Numbered from the stretch's first letter, positions 21,463-30,540 are shown. The stretch is 64,000 nt of DNA from Symbiodinium natans (GCA_905221605.1 CAJNDS010002834.1:623174-687173); one strand, 5' to 3'. Program-made: numbers and translations. Notes: a model not told the origin generated them from the sequence alone.

Positions 21463-21824
21463 GGGGGGGGAGGGGGTGGCTTCCGAGGGTTTAGGGGTGT
21501 AGGGGTCTAGGGTTTGGGTTTGGGGGTTTTGGGGGTTTGGAGGTTTAGAAGTTTAGGGGTTTAGGGGTTTAGGGTTCAGGGTTTGGGTCGAGGGGTTTAG
21601 GCTTTAGGGCAGGGTTTAGAGCTTAGTGTCGGGGTTTTGTGAGTGCGGGTGTGCTTGTGTCGGTTGTGTGCAAGGGGAGAGGGCGGGATTAGATTTTGAC
21701 TCCTTCCGTCTCCTTCCATTGTTTGCCGTGCTACTGTGTCACCTACCCTCCTTAAAGCCGAAACTGCCGAACCGCCCTGATCCCTGAACTCACCTAAAGC
21801 TCCGAAACTCCCTAAACTCTCCCG

Positions 21825-21896
21825 AAACCCTAAACCCTAAACCCCAAACCCTAAACCCTAAACCCTAAACCCTAAACCCTAAACCCTAAACCTAAA
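21825..21896 (-). repeat. CCCTAAA tract flanked by CCTAAACTCTCC copies
   Basis: A C-strand tract with the 12-bp motif CCTAAACTCTCC on both sides (near 21805 and 21890). The motif itself is telomere-like, so the flanking repeat is weak evidence. Confidence 0.8.
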
Positions 21897-21987
21897 CTCT
21901 CCAAACTTCCTGAACTCTCCTAAGCCCTGACCACCCAAGCTCCCCAAACCCTCAACTCTAAACTCCCTTAACTACCCTAAGCGCTTG

Positions 21988-22130
21988 TAACCCCCCCTGT
22001 ACTACTATTTGCTTAAGAACCCGCCCCTTCCCCCCCCCCCCCCAACAAAAGTAATAATAATGAAAAAGATGATCTTCCGTATAAGGGCAATATGGGGAGT
22101 ATGATATTTTCTTTTTGTGGGCTTGCTCTG
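21988..22130. mobile_element. MITE-like family G, copy 1
   Basis: Left part GTACTACTATTTGCTTAAGA, then a C-run, then an AT-rich interior with TATAAGGGCAATAT. Related to 31752, 45755 and 56118. Boundaries are approximate. Confidence 0.45.
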
Positions 22131-22144
22131 ACAATAGTTGAACT

Positions 22145-22226
22145 TGAAGCTTTTTGGGTTTCGCTACTTAGTAGGAATATTAAAGCTTAACCTTTGCTCC
22201 CCCTTGGTTATTGGAGAAGTACAAGT
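22145..22226. mobile_element. MITE-like family H, copy 1
   Basis: Shares TTTAGTAGGAATAYTAAAG and CCCCCTTGGYTATTGGAGAA with copies at 36606 and 43797. Confidence 0.6.
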
Positions 22227-22255
22227 GTTCCCCTAAATCCTAAACCTTAAACACT

Positions 22256-22317
22256 AAACCCTAAACCCTAAACCCTAAACCCTAAACCCTAAACCCTAAA
22301 CCCTAAACCCTAAACCC
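22256..22317 (-). repeat. CCCTAAA tract
   Basis: A uniform C-strand tract. Confidence 0.95.
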
Positions 22318-22754
22318 AACGTGGGTTCTTCAAAGAAATAGTAGTAGAATCGGCCGACATAGAGTCAGGTTCTTGAGCAAGTCTTCCTGAAGGCTGGTTT
22401 GCCGGACCGGGCTCGGGTTCGGGCGGTTCAGGGTTTGGGGTTTGGGGTTTAGGGTTTAGGGTTTAGGGTTTAGGGTGTGGGGGTTGGGGTTCGGGGGTTC
22501 GGGGGTTCAAGGGTTTGTGGGGCTAGAGGTTCCAGGATTCCGGGGTTATGTAGGGATTCTTGGGTATAGTAATTAGGGAGGGTTTAGGGGTTAAAAGGGT
22601 TTAGGCGTTAGGGGTTAAGTTCTGGGGTTTGGGGTTAAAGGGCTTACGGGGTTAAGTTCTAGGGTTTAGGGTTCGGGGGCCTCAGAGAAGCGACTCCGGT
22701 TTGATGCGAACTTAGACTTGCCATCCAGTGAACTTGACCGTTGCAAGTCCTAAA

Positions 22755-23030
22755 ACCTTCAGGTTCGTGCCAAGCTTTCGCAGCGCGGGTTCCAGTCGAG
22801 GCCAGAGCCGCTTATGTTCCACGACGATGGCCAGGAGCAAGCAGTTGCGGAGCCTTAACTTGGTGCCCCGAGCATTGCCTGATGGCTTTGAAGAAGAACG
22901 GCGAGTACATCGCGGGCGGCCACGTGTTATGGCTGTCCCTGGCCCGGCACTAACGCGACAATCAGATCCAAGACGATATCGTGTACCGTGATGTAGAAGA
23001 ACTCGCGCAGACGATGCAGTTGCAGCCTAG
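22755..23030 (+). pseudogene. Broken coding remnant, unknown protein
   Basis: Three frames carry protein-like pieces in order: RAKLSQRGFQSRPEPLMF (22765 on), then LMALKKNGEYIAGGHVLW (about 22877 on), then, in the same frame as the second but after a TAA (22951-22953), DNQIQDDIVYRDVEELAQ. A frame change and a stop separate pieces that read as one acidic or soluble protein. I do not recognise the family. Alternatively these are several exons without clear boundaries. Confidence 0.35.
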
Positions 23031-23142
23031 GTTTAGGGTTCAGGGTTTAGGGTTTAGGGTCAAACCCATTTCATTCCAAGGTGGCCCTGGCCACTAGGAG
23101 GCTTAGGCCCCGAAGTGGCGAGTGGGATAAACCTCTCAAACC

Positions 23143-23253
23143 CTACCCCTAAACCCTAAACCCTAAACCCTAAACCCTAAACCCTAAACCCTAAGCCCTA
23201 AACCCTAAACCCTAAACCCTAAAACCCTAAACCCTAAATCCAAACCCTAAACC
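23143..23253 (-). repeat. CCCTAAA array
   Basis: A C-strand array with a few variant units. Confidence 0.94.
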
Positions 23254-23650
23254 CTCAACCTCAGGGGCTGAATAGGGCTTATTAAGTTTATAAAGTTCTT
23301 TTTTCTTTTATATGTAGGGCTGTTTACAGGGTTTTACACCGTTCTTTAAAGGTTTCATATATTTGTGAAAAGTATAGAGATTTTATGGGGTTTATGCGGT
23401 GTTATATAGGGTTTCATGGAGCTTTTCAAGGGGGTGTTTTGGGGAGGGCTGGCGGCTTAAAGGTGCGTTGGTACTCTTCCTTTCTGGCAAAGGCCACACC
23501 CTCAATCCCAGACCATAACCGGAAACAGCCCCAAGCTTTTAGGGCTTAGGGTTTATAGTGTTTGGGGCCTAGACGGTCTAGGGTTTAGGGTTTAAGAGTT
23601 TATAGTGATTAGGGTTTAGGGTCATCATGTTTAGGGTTTAGGGTTAGACC

Positions 23651-23755
23651 GTCCCTAACTACCCGGACCTACTCGGGTTGGCAAAAGCTATCAAGGCTAC
23701 TCCTGCCAAGAAGCCCTCGGCCCTAGAAAGGCTTTCTTCTCTTCTAAAGCCTTGA
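23651..23755 (+). CDS. Candidate terminal exon, unknown protein
   Basis: Thirty-four codons, VPNYPDLLGLAKAIKATP, then AKKPSALERLSSLLKP, and a TGA. The frame opens just after GGGTTAG from a telomere-type tract, which could itself act as the acceptor. The helical, Lys/Leu-rich C-terminus is plausible as protein. No family recognised. Confidence 0.4.
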   Translation, partial: VPNYPDLLGLAKAIKATPAKKPSALERLSSLLKP

Positions 23756-23833
23756 GCCCTAAGCCCTAGGATGACCCTAAACCCTCAACCCTAAGCCCTA
23801 TATAAACCCAACCCCCCAACCCCTGAAATACCC

Positions 23834-23928
23834 AAACCCTAAACCCTAAACCCTAAACCCTAAACCCTAAACCCTAAACCCTAAACCCTAAACCCTAAAC
23901 CCTAAACCCTAAACCCTAAACCCTAAAC
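23834..23928 (-). repeat. CCCTAAA array
   Basis: A uniform C-strand array. Confidence 0.95.
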
Positions 23929-23934
23929 CTCCAG

Positions 23935-24020
23935 GTGGCCAAGCCAGGGATGCCACTTCTGTCGCAGGGAATCGTGGAGAATGTGTCTTGCTTCGAATCC
24001 CTGGGCCTCGAGCCCTCTGC
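23935..24020 (+). CDS. Candidate internal exon, unknown protein
   Basis: Acceptor ACCTCCAG (23927-23934) opens VAKPGMPLLSQGIVENVS, then CFESLGLEPSAP. The right limit is uncertain because a G-strand tract begins at about 24034. No family recognised. Confidence 0.4.
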
Positions 24021-24033
24021 ACCAAACCCTAAA

Positions 24034-24160
24034 CTAGGGTCTAGGGTTTAGGGTTTAGGGTTTAGGGTTTAGGGTTTAGGGTTTAGGGTTTAGGGTTTAG
24101 GGTTTAGGGTTTAGGGTTCAGGGTTCATTTTCGGGTTTAGGGTTTAGGGTTTAGGGTTTA
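24034..24160 (+). repeat. TTTAGGG array
   Basis: A G-strand array interrupted by a short CATTTTCGGG spacer. Its end merges with a family C element. Confidence 0.94.
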
Positions 24161-24270
24161 CTCCAGAACGTTGGAACATGGCTTAAAGATGATTAGTGCT
24201 GGGATTCCCTTTGGTCTACCTTTTGAGGGTATCGGGATAGGGATGTTCGAACTTTTTGCAGTTTACTGTA
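24157..24270. mobile_element. MITE-like family C, copy 1
   Basis: Left end CTCCAGAACGTTGGAACATG; right end ATGTTCGAACTTTTTGCAG, then TTTACTGTA. They are imperfect inverted complements. The outermost bases of the left end are replaced by, or merged with, the adjacent TTTAGGG tract. Other copies are at 25351 and 53701. Confidence 0.75.
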
Positions 24271-24369
24271 GGGTGTCGGCTTGTAAGGCCGAATCCTAAA
24301 CTCGTCAACCCCCTAGAACCCTACTAGACCCTAGACCTTATAAACCTGAAACATCTCCTTCAACAATAC

Positions 24370-24430
24370 ATATTATACATATATATATATATGATATATA
24401 TATATAGATACATATATATATATATATAAT
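24370..24430. repeat. TA microsatellite
   Basis: Alternating TATA tracts; a similar stretch lies at 42290-42340. Confidence 0.9.
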
Positions 24431-24774
24431 GTTTATTCATTAAACCATTTAACCCCTTAACTCATTCGTGGGCGCTGTGCGTTTCTTTCTTTCGTGGGCA
24501 TTGTGCAAGAATCCGTGGGCCTTGTGCAAAGTTGTTAGTTTGAATTTGCAAAGCTTGTGGGCATTATGAAACAACATCGTACAGTAGGCGATTGGGCAAC
24601 AATTCGCGGACATTATCTTAAAAAAAGCCGTGCGCACTGTGCAAAGTGTCGCGGGCATTGTGCAGAAGCTCCGCGCGGGCATTGTGCAAGTTTGTTCGTG
24701 GCCATGGTGCGCCAAATGCTACTGGGCCTCAGGCTGTGTAAAGAGGGCGTTTTGTACGCTGGCGTGAAGAGTTC

Positions 24775-24890
24775 TATCCCTAAGGATCCATGTACCTATG
24801 TAGTATATACTTAGGCCTTAAAGGGGTTCCTATTATAGTAGCTTTAGGGCCCAAGTATATACTATATAGGTACATGGATCCTTTGGGTAT
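24775..24890. mobile_element. Palindromic MITE-like family D, copy 1
   Basis: Long inverted ends: AAGGATCCATGTACCTATGT on the left and its complement, ending CATGGATCCTTTGGG, on the right. The copy at 45134-45248 is the same element in the opposite orientation. Confidence 0.85.
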
Positions 24891-25120
24891 GTAAAGCGAA
24901 ATAGTTTCCTCATGTTGCGGGGGCCAATGGGCCGGTAGGCCAGTTGCTTGGCTTGACTATAGTAAGTGCTGTGACTTGAGAACCCTGAACTTGAAACCAA
25001 AACCCCTAAACCCCAAAAACCCCACCAAAAAAGCCCTAAACAGACCCAAAAACTCCGGAAAACCCTTCACATACCCCTAAACCTGAACCCCTAAAAACCT
25101 AAACCCAAAGTCTTACCCAG

Positions 25121-25213
25121 GACTTCTACCGCGTCTGCTTCAGCATGGACGTGCTGGACACTGCCAGCGGCAAAAAGGGCATCCCGCGAGGGCAAATCGC
25201 CCTTCTCTTCCAG
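25121..25213 (+). CDS. Candidate exon, possibly a degenerate EF-hand
   Basis: Acceptor TCTTACCCAG (25111-25120) and GC donor (CAG|GCGGGT) frame 31 codons: DFYRVCFSMDVLDTASGK, then KGIPRGQIALLFQ. The order Phe, MD, D-x-x-SG-K, Ile, then ALLFQ resembles an EF-hand with an altered loop, but the spacing is off. If the downstream GT (25224) is used, the exon is 10 bp longer. Parent protein unknown. Confidence 0.45.
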
Positions 25214-25226
25214 GCGGGTTGGGGTG

Positions 25227-25347
25227 AGGGGTTTAGGGTTTAGGGTTTAGGGTTCAGGGTTTAGGGTTTAGGGTTTAGGGTTTAGGGTTTAGGGTTTAGG
25301 GTTTAGGGTTTAACTAGGGTTTAGGGTTCAGGGTTTAGGGTTTAAGG
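25227..25347 (+). repeat. TTTAGGG array
   Basis: A G-strand array that begins within a few bases of the donor of the preceding exon-like block. Confidence 0.94.
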
Positions 25348-25350
25348 TTG

Positions 25351-25472
25351 TACAGTAAACCCCAAAAAGTTGGAACATCCTTGGCCCCATACCCCAAAAG
25401 CTATCCTAAAGTAAGGGAATCCCAGCTCGAATCATCCTTAAGCCATGTTCCAACTTTCTGGAGTTAACTTTA
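25351..25472. mobile_element. MITE-like family C, copy 2
   Basis: Starts TACAGTAAACCCCAAAAAGT and ends CAACTTTCTGGAGTTAACTT, near-complementary ends. The interior matches the inverse of copy 1. Confidence 0.78.
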
Positions 25473-25947
25473 GAGGTTGATGGCTTTAAGCGTTTGCGGT
25501 TTAGGATTTCGGATTCAGGGTTTAGGTTCGGGGGTTTAGGATTAGGGGTTTAGGGTTTAGGGGTTTAGGGCTTAGGGTTTAGGAGAATCCCGAATTAAAC
25601 CTTAAACCCTAGCTTTACATGAGTGTTGGTTTGTTTTGCTCGTTGTGGGGCTTCTGCTACTTAGGCATAGGCGCTCTTAAGGGTGTTGATTGACACATAT
25701 TCGTAGCTAGATCTAATCATCCTAGTAAGTTCCTTTGCTTTTGTCTCATACTGGCCATGGTAGTATGCTACCTAACCAAAGATGATTCTATCCTAAGAAA
25801 GTGCATGGGACGTAGCCCTGCAAAACACAGGCCCATAGTGCGTCTCTTTCTGTTGTCAAAAATTTAAGAGCCTCCGGCTCAAGCCGCCGACCCCGCTGGA
25901 GCATAGTTGAAAGGTTTAAACGCGTTCGTTAGGTCAAAGGATGCCAA

Positions 25948-26056
25948 AGGGGGGGGGGGGGGGTAGGGGGGGGGGGGGGTGGGGGGGGGGGGGGGGGGGG
26001 TGGGGGGGGGGGGGGTGGGGGGGGGGGGGGGGTAGGGGGGGGGAGGGGGGGGAGGA
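25948..26056 (+). repeat. G-rich tract longer than 100 bp
   Basis: Nearly pure G interrupted only by isolated T, A or TA. Read on the other strand it gives a spurious proline-rich frame. It is a strong G-quadruplex candidate and also a likely place for sequencing error. Confidence 0.93.
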
Positions 26057-26106
26057 ACCATGACCCCTAACCCCTAAACCCTAAACCCTCAACCCTAACC
26101 TCCCCT

Positions 26107-26286
26107 CTGGAGGAGCTCTCCCGCACCTTGTACCAGAAGTTGGCGGACCGGGACAGCCGCAAGCATCCCTATCGGGCGCGGAAGGAGCCTGGTTCAGGGT
26201 TCAGGGTTCAGGGTTCAGGGTTTAGGGTTTAGGGTTTAGGGTTTAGGGCGCGGAAGGAGCCTTACTGTCGGGTTGCGGCCCGGAGT
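26107..26286 (+). CDS. Candidate exon interrupted by a telomere-type insert
   Basis: The frame LEELSRTLYQKLADRDSR, then KHPYRARKEP, is broken at 26190 by a (TTCAGGG)(TTTAGGG) tract. It resumes after a second copy of the 17-bp sequence GGGCGCGGAAGGAGCCT with YCRVAARS. Copies are at 26174-26190 and 26246-26262. Unspliced, the insert gives an in-frame TAG at 26230-26232. Removing 72 bp as a GA...AG intron (26185-26256, AAG|GAG ... AAG|GAG) would restore the frame exactly. A GT donor follows at 26287. The parent protein is unknown, basic and helical. Confidence 0.5.
26191..26245 (+). repeat. TTCAGGG/TTTAGGG insert between 17-bp host duplications
   Basis: About four TTCAGGG units followed by TTTAGGG units, lying exactly between two identical copies of GGGCGCGGAAGGAGCCT. 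Confidence 0.93.
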
Positions 26287-26512
26287 GTAGGGTTTTGGGT
26301 TTAGGGTTTAGGGTTTAGGTTTAGGCTTTTGTTGTTAAGGGGCTTTAAGTTTTGGGAGGTTGAAGTTTTAGGAGGTTTTGGGAGGTTTTTAGGAGGAGTT
26401 AGGAGGTCTTAGGAGGTTTGAGGAGGTTTTAGTCTCGGATGCCGCGTAGTTCGGACCCCTTGTCCCCAACGACTCCGATACCCCCTATATACATGGCTTA
26501 CAATGTGTTAAG

Positions 26513-26613
26513 ATGTTCCCCCTTATACTAACAGTCCGTAATAGGGAGTATATTCGGGGGTCTAGAATCCCTACTAAGGACAGTTTGTTAAAACGGGGAA
26601 CATCCCAAAAGGG
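26513..26613. mobile_element. MITE-like family B, copy 2
   Basis: Left end ATGTTCCCCCTTATACTAAC, then AGTCCGTAATAGGG; right end CCCTACTAAGGACAGTTTG, then GGGGAACAT. Near-perfect inverted ends. The frame read across it is not a gene. Confidence 0.8.
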
Positions 26614-26748
26614 ATCCTGTTGTAGGATTTGTACAGTGAGAGCAACCAGGTATGCGTACCCCAAACATCCCCCTCCACATGGGAACCCTAAGACCCTAAA
26701 CCTCGTACCCCTTCTTGGGCCATGGGCGGCACTCGGTTAGGGTTTGGG

Positions 26749-26833
26749 GAACCCTAAACCCTAAACCCTTAACCCTAAACCCTAAACCCTAAACCCTAAA
26801 CCCTAAACCCTAAACCCTAAACCCTAAACCCTC
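26749..26833 (-). repeat. CCCTAAA array
   Basis: A C-strand array immediately left of a family E element. Confidence 0.95.
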
Positions 26834-26844
26834 GGGAGGATAGG

Positions 26845-27070
26845 TCTAAGGATCGTTACATGGTCCCTTGATGTGGTCCCTAACCTTCTTTTAAAGGGCG
26901 CTGAAGTATGGGCCCTCGGGCTTTATAGGGTTTAGGGTTTAGGGTTTAGGGTTTAGGGTTTAGGGTTTAGGGTTTAGGGTTTAGGGTTTAGGGGTATTTA
27001 CTCAAGGGGTACATCACAATTCCCCATGTAAGGGCCCACTCTAAGGGACCATGCAAGTACCCTAAGAATC
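26845..27070. mobile_element. MITE-like family E, copy 1, carrying a TTTAGGG tract
   Basis: Left end GGATCGTTACATGGTCCCTT; right end AAGGGACCATGCAAGTACCC, near-complementary. A TTTAGGG tract (26922-26994) lies inside it. The copies at 31180 and 32166 have short unique DNA at this point instead. Confidence 0.75.
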
Positions 27071-27159
27071 GGGGTGAGCCCGTGAAGGCCTCCGGATCGT
27101 CACCCGAAGGCAAGAAGCGTGGGTCGTCCCAGCCCAAGCCGTAGGTGCAGAGCTGCCCT

Positions 27160-27380
27160 AAACTTACTGAACCCTAAACCCTAAGCCCTAACCCCTAAGT
27201 CCCAAGCCCTAAGCCCTCAACCCTAAGCCCTAAACCCTAAACCCTAAACCTTAAAACCCTAATAACCTAAAACCCTAAACCCTAAACTAAACCCTAAACC
27301 CTAACCCTAAGCCCCAAGCCCCAAGCCCTAAGCCCTAAACCCTAAACTCTAAACCGAACCGTAAAGCCTAAACCCTAAGG
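27160..27380 (-). repeat. Degenerate CCCTAAA/CCCTAAG field
   Basis: C-strand units with frequent A/G variants (CCCTAAG, CCCCAAG). A short open block VKASGSSPEGKKRGSSQP ending in TAG lies just before it, at 27079-27138. It is basic and could be a C-terminus, but there is no acceptor. Confidence 0.8.
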
Positions 27381-27611
27381 CAGAGTGTAGAAGGCGAACG
27401 GTTTGATGGATTAGAATTCCATCGAGTGTTCAGTGCAGGGTTAGGGTTTCTCAAGCCTTAAGTTCTTGGGGGCTTTGGGTTTAGGGTTTAGGGTGTAGGG
27501 TTTAGGGTTTAGGGTTTGGGGCATCTCGAGCCCCAAATTCTTGAGGCTTGAAACAGGCTTTGAGCTTAGGGTTTAGGGTTTCGGGTTTAGGGTTTAGGGT
27601 TTAGGGTTCAG

Positions 27612-27868
27612 GTTCCGACCATCTTCCAAAAAGGACCCGGATGAAATGGGCAAGCGAAACTCCTTGATGGATGTCCTCCTTCAGCGCCACCGGGGCAAGG
27701 ACTCTGCAACATTCTGGCAGCAGTACCAACTGTTGCAGCCATCCCATGATGTGTTTACAACACATGCTGCGGATCTCCAGCACCGCATCCCGTTCGTGCT
27801 GCACGGCGACGAGGGCAGGGGTCAAAAGAAGAAGCCCGTGCTCATCATGCAGATACATCCCGTTTTGG
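27612..27868 (+). CDS. Candidate exon of an uncharacterised dinoflagellate-type protein (HGDEGR motif)
   Basis: Acceptor GGGTTCAG (27604-27611) and GT donor at 27869 enclose 257 bp with one long open frame. It starts FRPSSKKDPDEMGKRNS and passes through FWQQYQLLQPSHDVF to the core IPFVLHGDEGRGQKKKPV, then LIMQIHPVLG. The pattern hydrophobic-HGDEGR followed by basic residues and a hydrophobic strand is one I recall from many Symbiodiniaceae gene models of unknown function (memory only). The acceptor AG comes from a TTCAGG unit of the adjacent telomere-type tract. The open frame continues past the donor to 28131 but loses protein-like character. Confidence 0.65.
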
Positions 27869-28800
27869 GTCGAGGATCCTTGGTCCCATATCTTGCGGCC
27901 CTAGTATCCAGAGGCTCTGCACCTACTACCCTACCCTTTGCTCAAAAGGGAACGGGTACAAGCCTCTGGGTACGGTTGGTTCAGGATTCAGGTTTCCGCT
28001 GTTTTGGGTTGTGTGTTCTGGGTGTCCGGGGCGCGTTTAGGGTTTTTGTTTACGGTTTTGGGTCAGAGTGCACGGGTTGCATGGTAGTTCTATTTCAAAC
28101 CCTCCTAAAACCCCGCATCCCCAATCCCTAACATGCGACACCATCAGCTCTCAAGCCGAGCCCCTGAACCCTAAACCCCAAATTCGAATCCCTAGACCCC
28201 GAGCCCTAAGTCATTAAGCCCCCACCCTCGCTACTCCGCACATGGCCACTTAAACCCTGAACCCTAACCCTGAATCGAAGGGCTTAGGGTTTCGGGGTTT
28301 GGGGTTTAGGGTTTAGGGTTTAGGGATAGTGTGTAGGGAGAAGTATTCTTCGATAGTTTGGAGTGCGTTGTAGTTCTATAGAGTGAGGAGGGCACGACTT
28401 CGGGATTTTTTTCGGGTCCCCAACTTGTGGAATCATACGCTGCGCCCACCCTCAACGACCTCTAGCCCAAGGCGCGAACCCTAAACCCGAAACCCTAAGC
28501 CCTAGGCCCTAAACCTTGCTTTGGAGGGCTTATTTCGGGAAAGTGGGTCGCCGGGCTGCACTTATTCTAAGAGGAGATTCTGCAGTGCAATTTTTCGAGG
28601 CTTTGGGGTTAAAAATTGCGCGTGCTAAATCCTAGGCTCTGAGCCCTATAGACCCTAAACCCCGACCACCCTAAAACCTGGACCCTACACCAAAAACTCC
28701 AAGTTTTCCCTAAACCCTAACCCTTAACCCTAAACCCTAAACCCTGAACCCTAAACCCCGAACCCTAAACCCTAAACCCAAAACTCCCGGGGAAGAAAGG

Positions 28801-29040
28801 CCTCGAACGCATGAGATTCGGGGCGCCGCACAGCTCTCCGTGTTGCTGGAGATGCTCTGGATCCTCGGACTTGGCACTCTGCACTCCTATGCTTCGTGGT
28901 TTAGGGTTTTGGGGTTTAGGGTTTAGGGTTTAGGGTTTAGGGTTTAGGGTTTAAGGGTTTAAGGGTTTAAGGGTTTAAGGGTTTAGGGTTTGGGGCACTC
29001 CTATGCTTCGAGGCTTAAGGATTTTTGGAGCGGATTTTAG
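28801..29040 (+). CDS. Candidate terminal exon pair split by a telomere-type intron
   Basis: The left part (about 28801-28898) encodes RTHEIRGAAQLSVLLEML, then WILGLGTLHSYAS, a likely membrane segment. A GT donor lies at 28899 and an AG acceptor at 29011-29012. The right part continues in frame as WLKDFWSGF and a TAG (29038-29040). The 114-bp intron is TTTAGGG-type repeat plus a second copy of the 19-bp host sequence that spans the splice junction (28881-28899 and 28995-29013, one mismatch). Family unknown; the left boundary is uncertain. Confidence 0.5.
28902..28994 (+). repeat. TTTAGGG/TTTAAGGG tract between 19-bp host duplications
   Basis: G-strand units, including a homogeneous block of TTTAAGGG, bracketed by two copies of GCACTCCTATGCTTCGNGG. 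Confidence 0.93.
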
Positions 29041-29629
29041 GGTTTTTGTAGTGTCCGGGGGTTTTGGTGTTTTTGGGCTGTTTGGGGTTTGAGGCGCTAG
29101 AGCTTCAAGGCATATCTCCGGCCCTCGGGAGTAGTTCTTGCTTATTCTGGTGGTCGATGAGAGGTTGAAGGTTTTTGGGTGAATCAAGGTTTTTGCCGGA
29201 TTTATTGTGCTCTATTCTGGGTTTCCAGCCTCAGCTTTTTGCTTGGAGGCGAGCTTTTTTGACCCTAAACCCTAAACCCTAAACCCTAACCCTAAACTCT
29301 TTTTTTATCAGTCTGGGGGCTTAGTTGTTCCACCGCCCTAGCTATCCCCCAGTTTACCGAAAAAAGGTCCCCAAGGTAAGGGAGAAGGGCCGAAGGTGAA
29401 TGGTTTAGGGTTAAGAGGGTTTAGGGTTTAGGGTTGCTATACCTAAACCCTGCTCAATTAGAAACTTCAACCCCAAAGCCGAAACCCTGAAAACCCTAGG
29501 CCCTAAAAGCCCTGAACCCTACAGACCTAAGTAACCCCAAGCCCAAGTTCCAGACCCTAAAGAAAGCCGACGCCCTGAACCCTAAATCCTGCAGACCTCA
29601 AGTCCTTTGAAAATCCCTGAACCCTAAAC

Positions 29630-29811
29630 CTTAAACCCTGAACCTTGAACCCTGAACCCTAAACCCCAAGCCCTAAAACCCTAAACCCTAAACCCTAAAC
29701 CCTAAACCCTAAACCCTAAACCCTAAACCCTAAACCCTAAACCCTAAACCCTAAACCCTAAACCCTAAACCCTAAACCCTAAACCCTAAACCCTAACCCT
29801 AAACCCTAAAC
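29630..29811 (-). repeat. CCCTAAA array, target of a transposon
   Basis: A long C-strand array (uniform from about 29680). It is interrupted at 29812 by an inverted-repeat element and resumes at 30443. Confidence 0.95.
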
Positions 29812-30442
29812 TTGGGTTCGGCCGGTCCACACTAACAGTCACCACCAGCAGACCCACAAATAAAAGCACCCGGTAAATGTCAAAAAAATGACTGAGATTC
29901 CTGCTATTCCTGGTGCTATTCCTGGTGCTATTTCTGGTGCTATTTCGGGTGCATTTTTTTGTGCTATTCCTGGTGCTATTCCTGGTGCTATTTCTGGTGC
30001 TATTGTTTGTGCTATTTCTGGAGCTATTTTTTGTGCTATTGTTTGTGCTATTTCTGGTGCTATTTCTGGTGCTGTTGCTGGTGCTATGTGACTAACAATC
30101 ACCACCAGCAGACCCACAAAAAACAGCACCCGGTAAATGCTAAGCTGCTAAAATTGACTGGGATTCCTGGTGCTATTTCTGGTGCTATTGTTTGTGCTAT
30201 TTCTGGTGCTATTTTTTGTGCTATTCCTGGCGCTATTTCTGGTGCTATTTTTTGTGCTATTGTTTGTGCTATTTCTGGTGCCATTTCTGCTGCTATGTGA
30301 CTAACAGTCACCACCAGCAGACCCACAAAAAGAAGCACCCGGTAAATGCTAAAATTGACTGGGATTCCTGGTGCTATTTTTGGCCTGTGTGTTATAAGGC
30401 CACAGCGTTATTTGACTGTTAGTGTGGACCGGCCGAACCCAA
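29812..30442. mobile_element. 631-bp element with perfect 30-bp terminal inverted repeats
   Basis: Ends 29812-29841 and 30413-30442 are exact inverted complements of 30 bp, starting TTGGGTTCGGCCGGTCCACA. Inside are three higher-order units starting CTAACARTCACCACCAGCAG (29832, 30092, 30301). Each is followed by GGTAAATG and a 12-bp minisatellite TGCTATTTCTGG with variants. The unit keeps frames open on both strands with four-residue periodicity (such as APEI or GAIS); these are not genes. The CCCTAAA array on both sides would give an 8-bp target duplication CCCTAAAC, ambiguous because the array is periodic. No transposase is seen, so this is a non-autonomous element. Confidence 0.9.
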
Positions 30443-30540
30443 CCCTAAACCCTAAACCCTTGAATGAGACCCCCCCAAGGAAGGCGCTACCGGGACGCCC
30501 CTTCCCGACAGCTGTGGACATGGCACCTTGGGCCTTACAG

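Noticed and set aside
25879-26061. Proline-rich protein on the minus strand
   Set aside because: Pure translation of a G homopolymer tract.
29888-30300. CRISPR-like array
   Set aside because: No spacer-repeat structure; a direct minisatellite in a eukaryotic context.
29839-30338. Long Ala/Ile/Pro or Cys/Tyr repeat frames as proteins
   Set aside because: They arise from a 12-bp minisatellite that keeps all frames open on both strands inside an inverted-repeat element.
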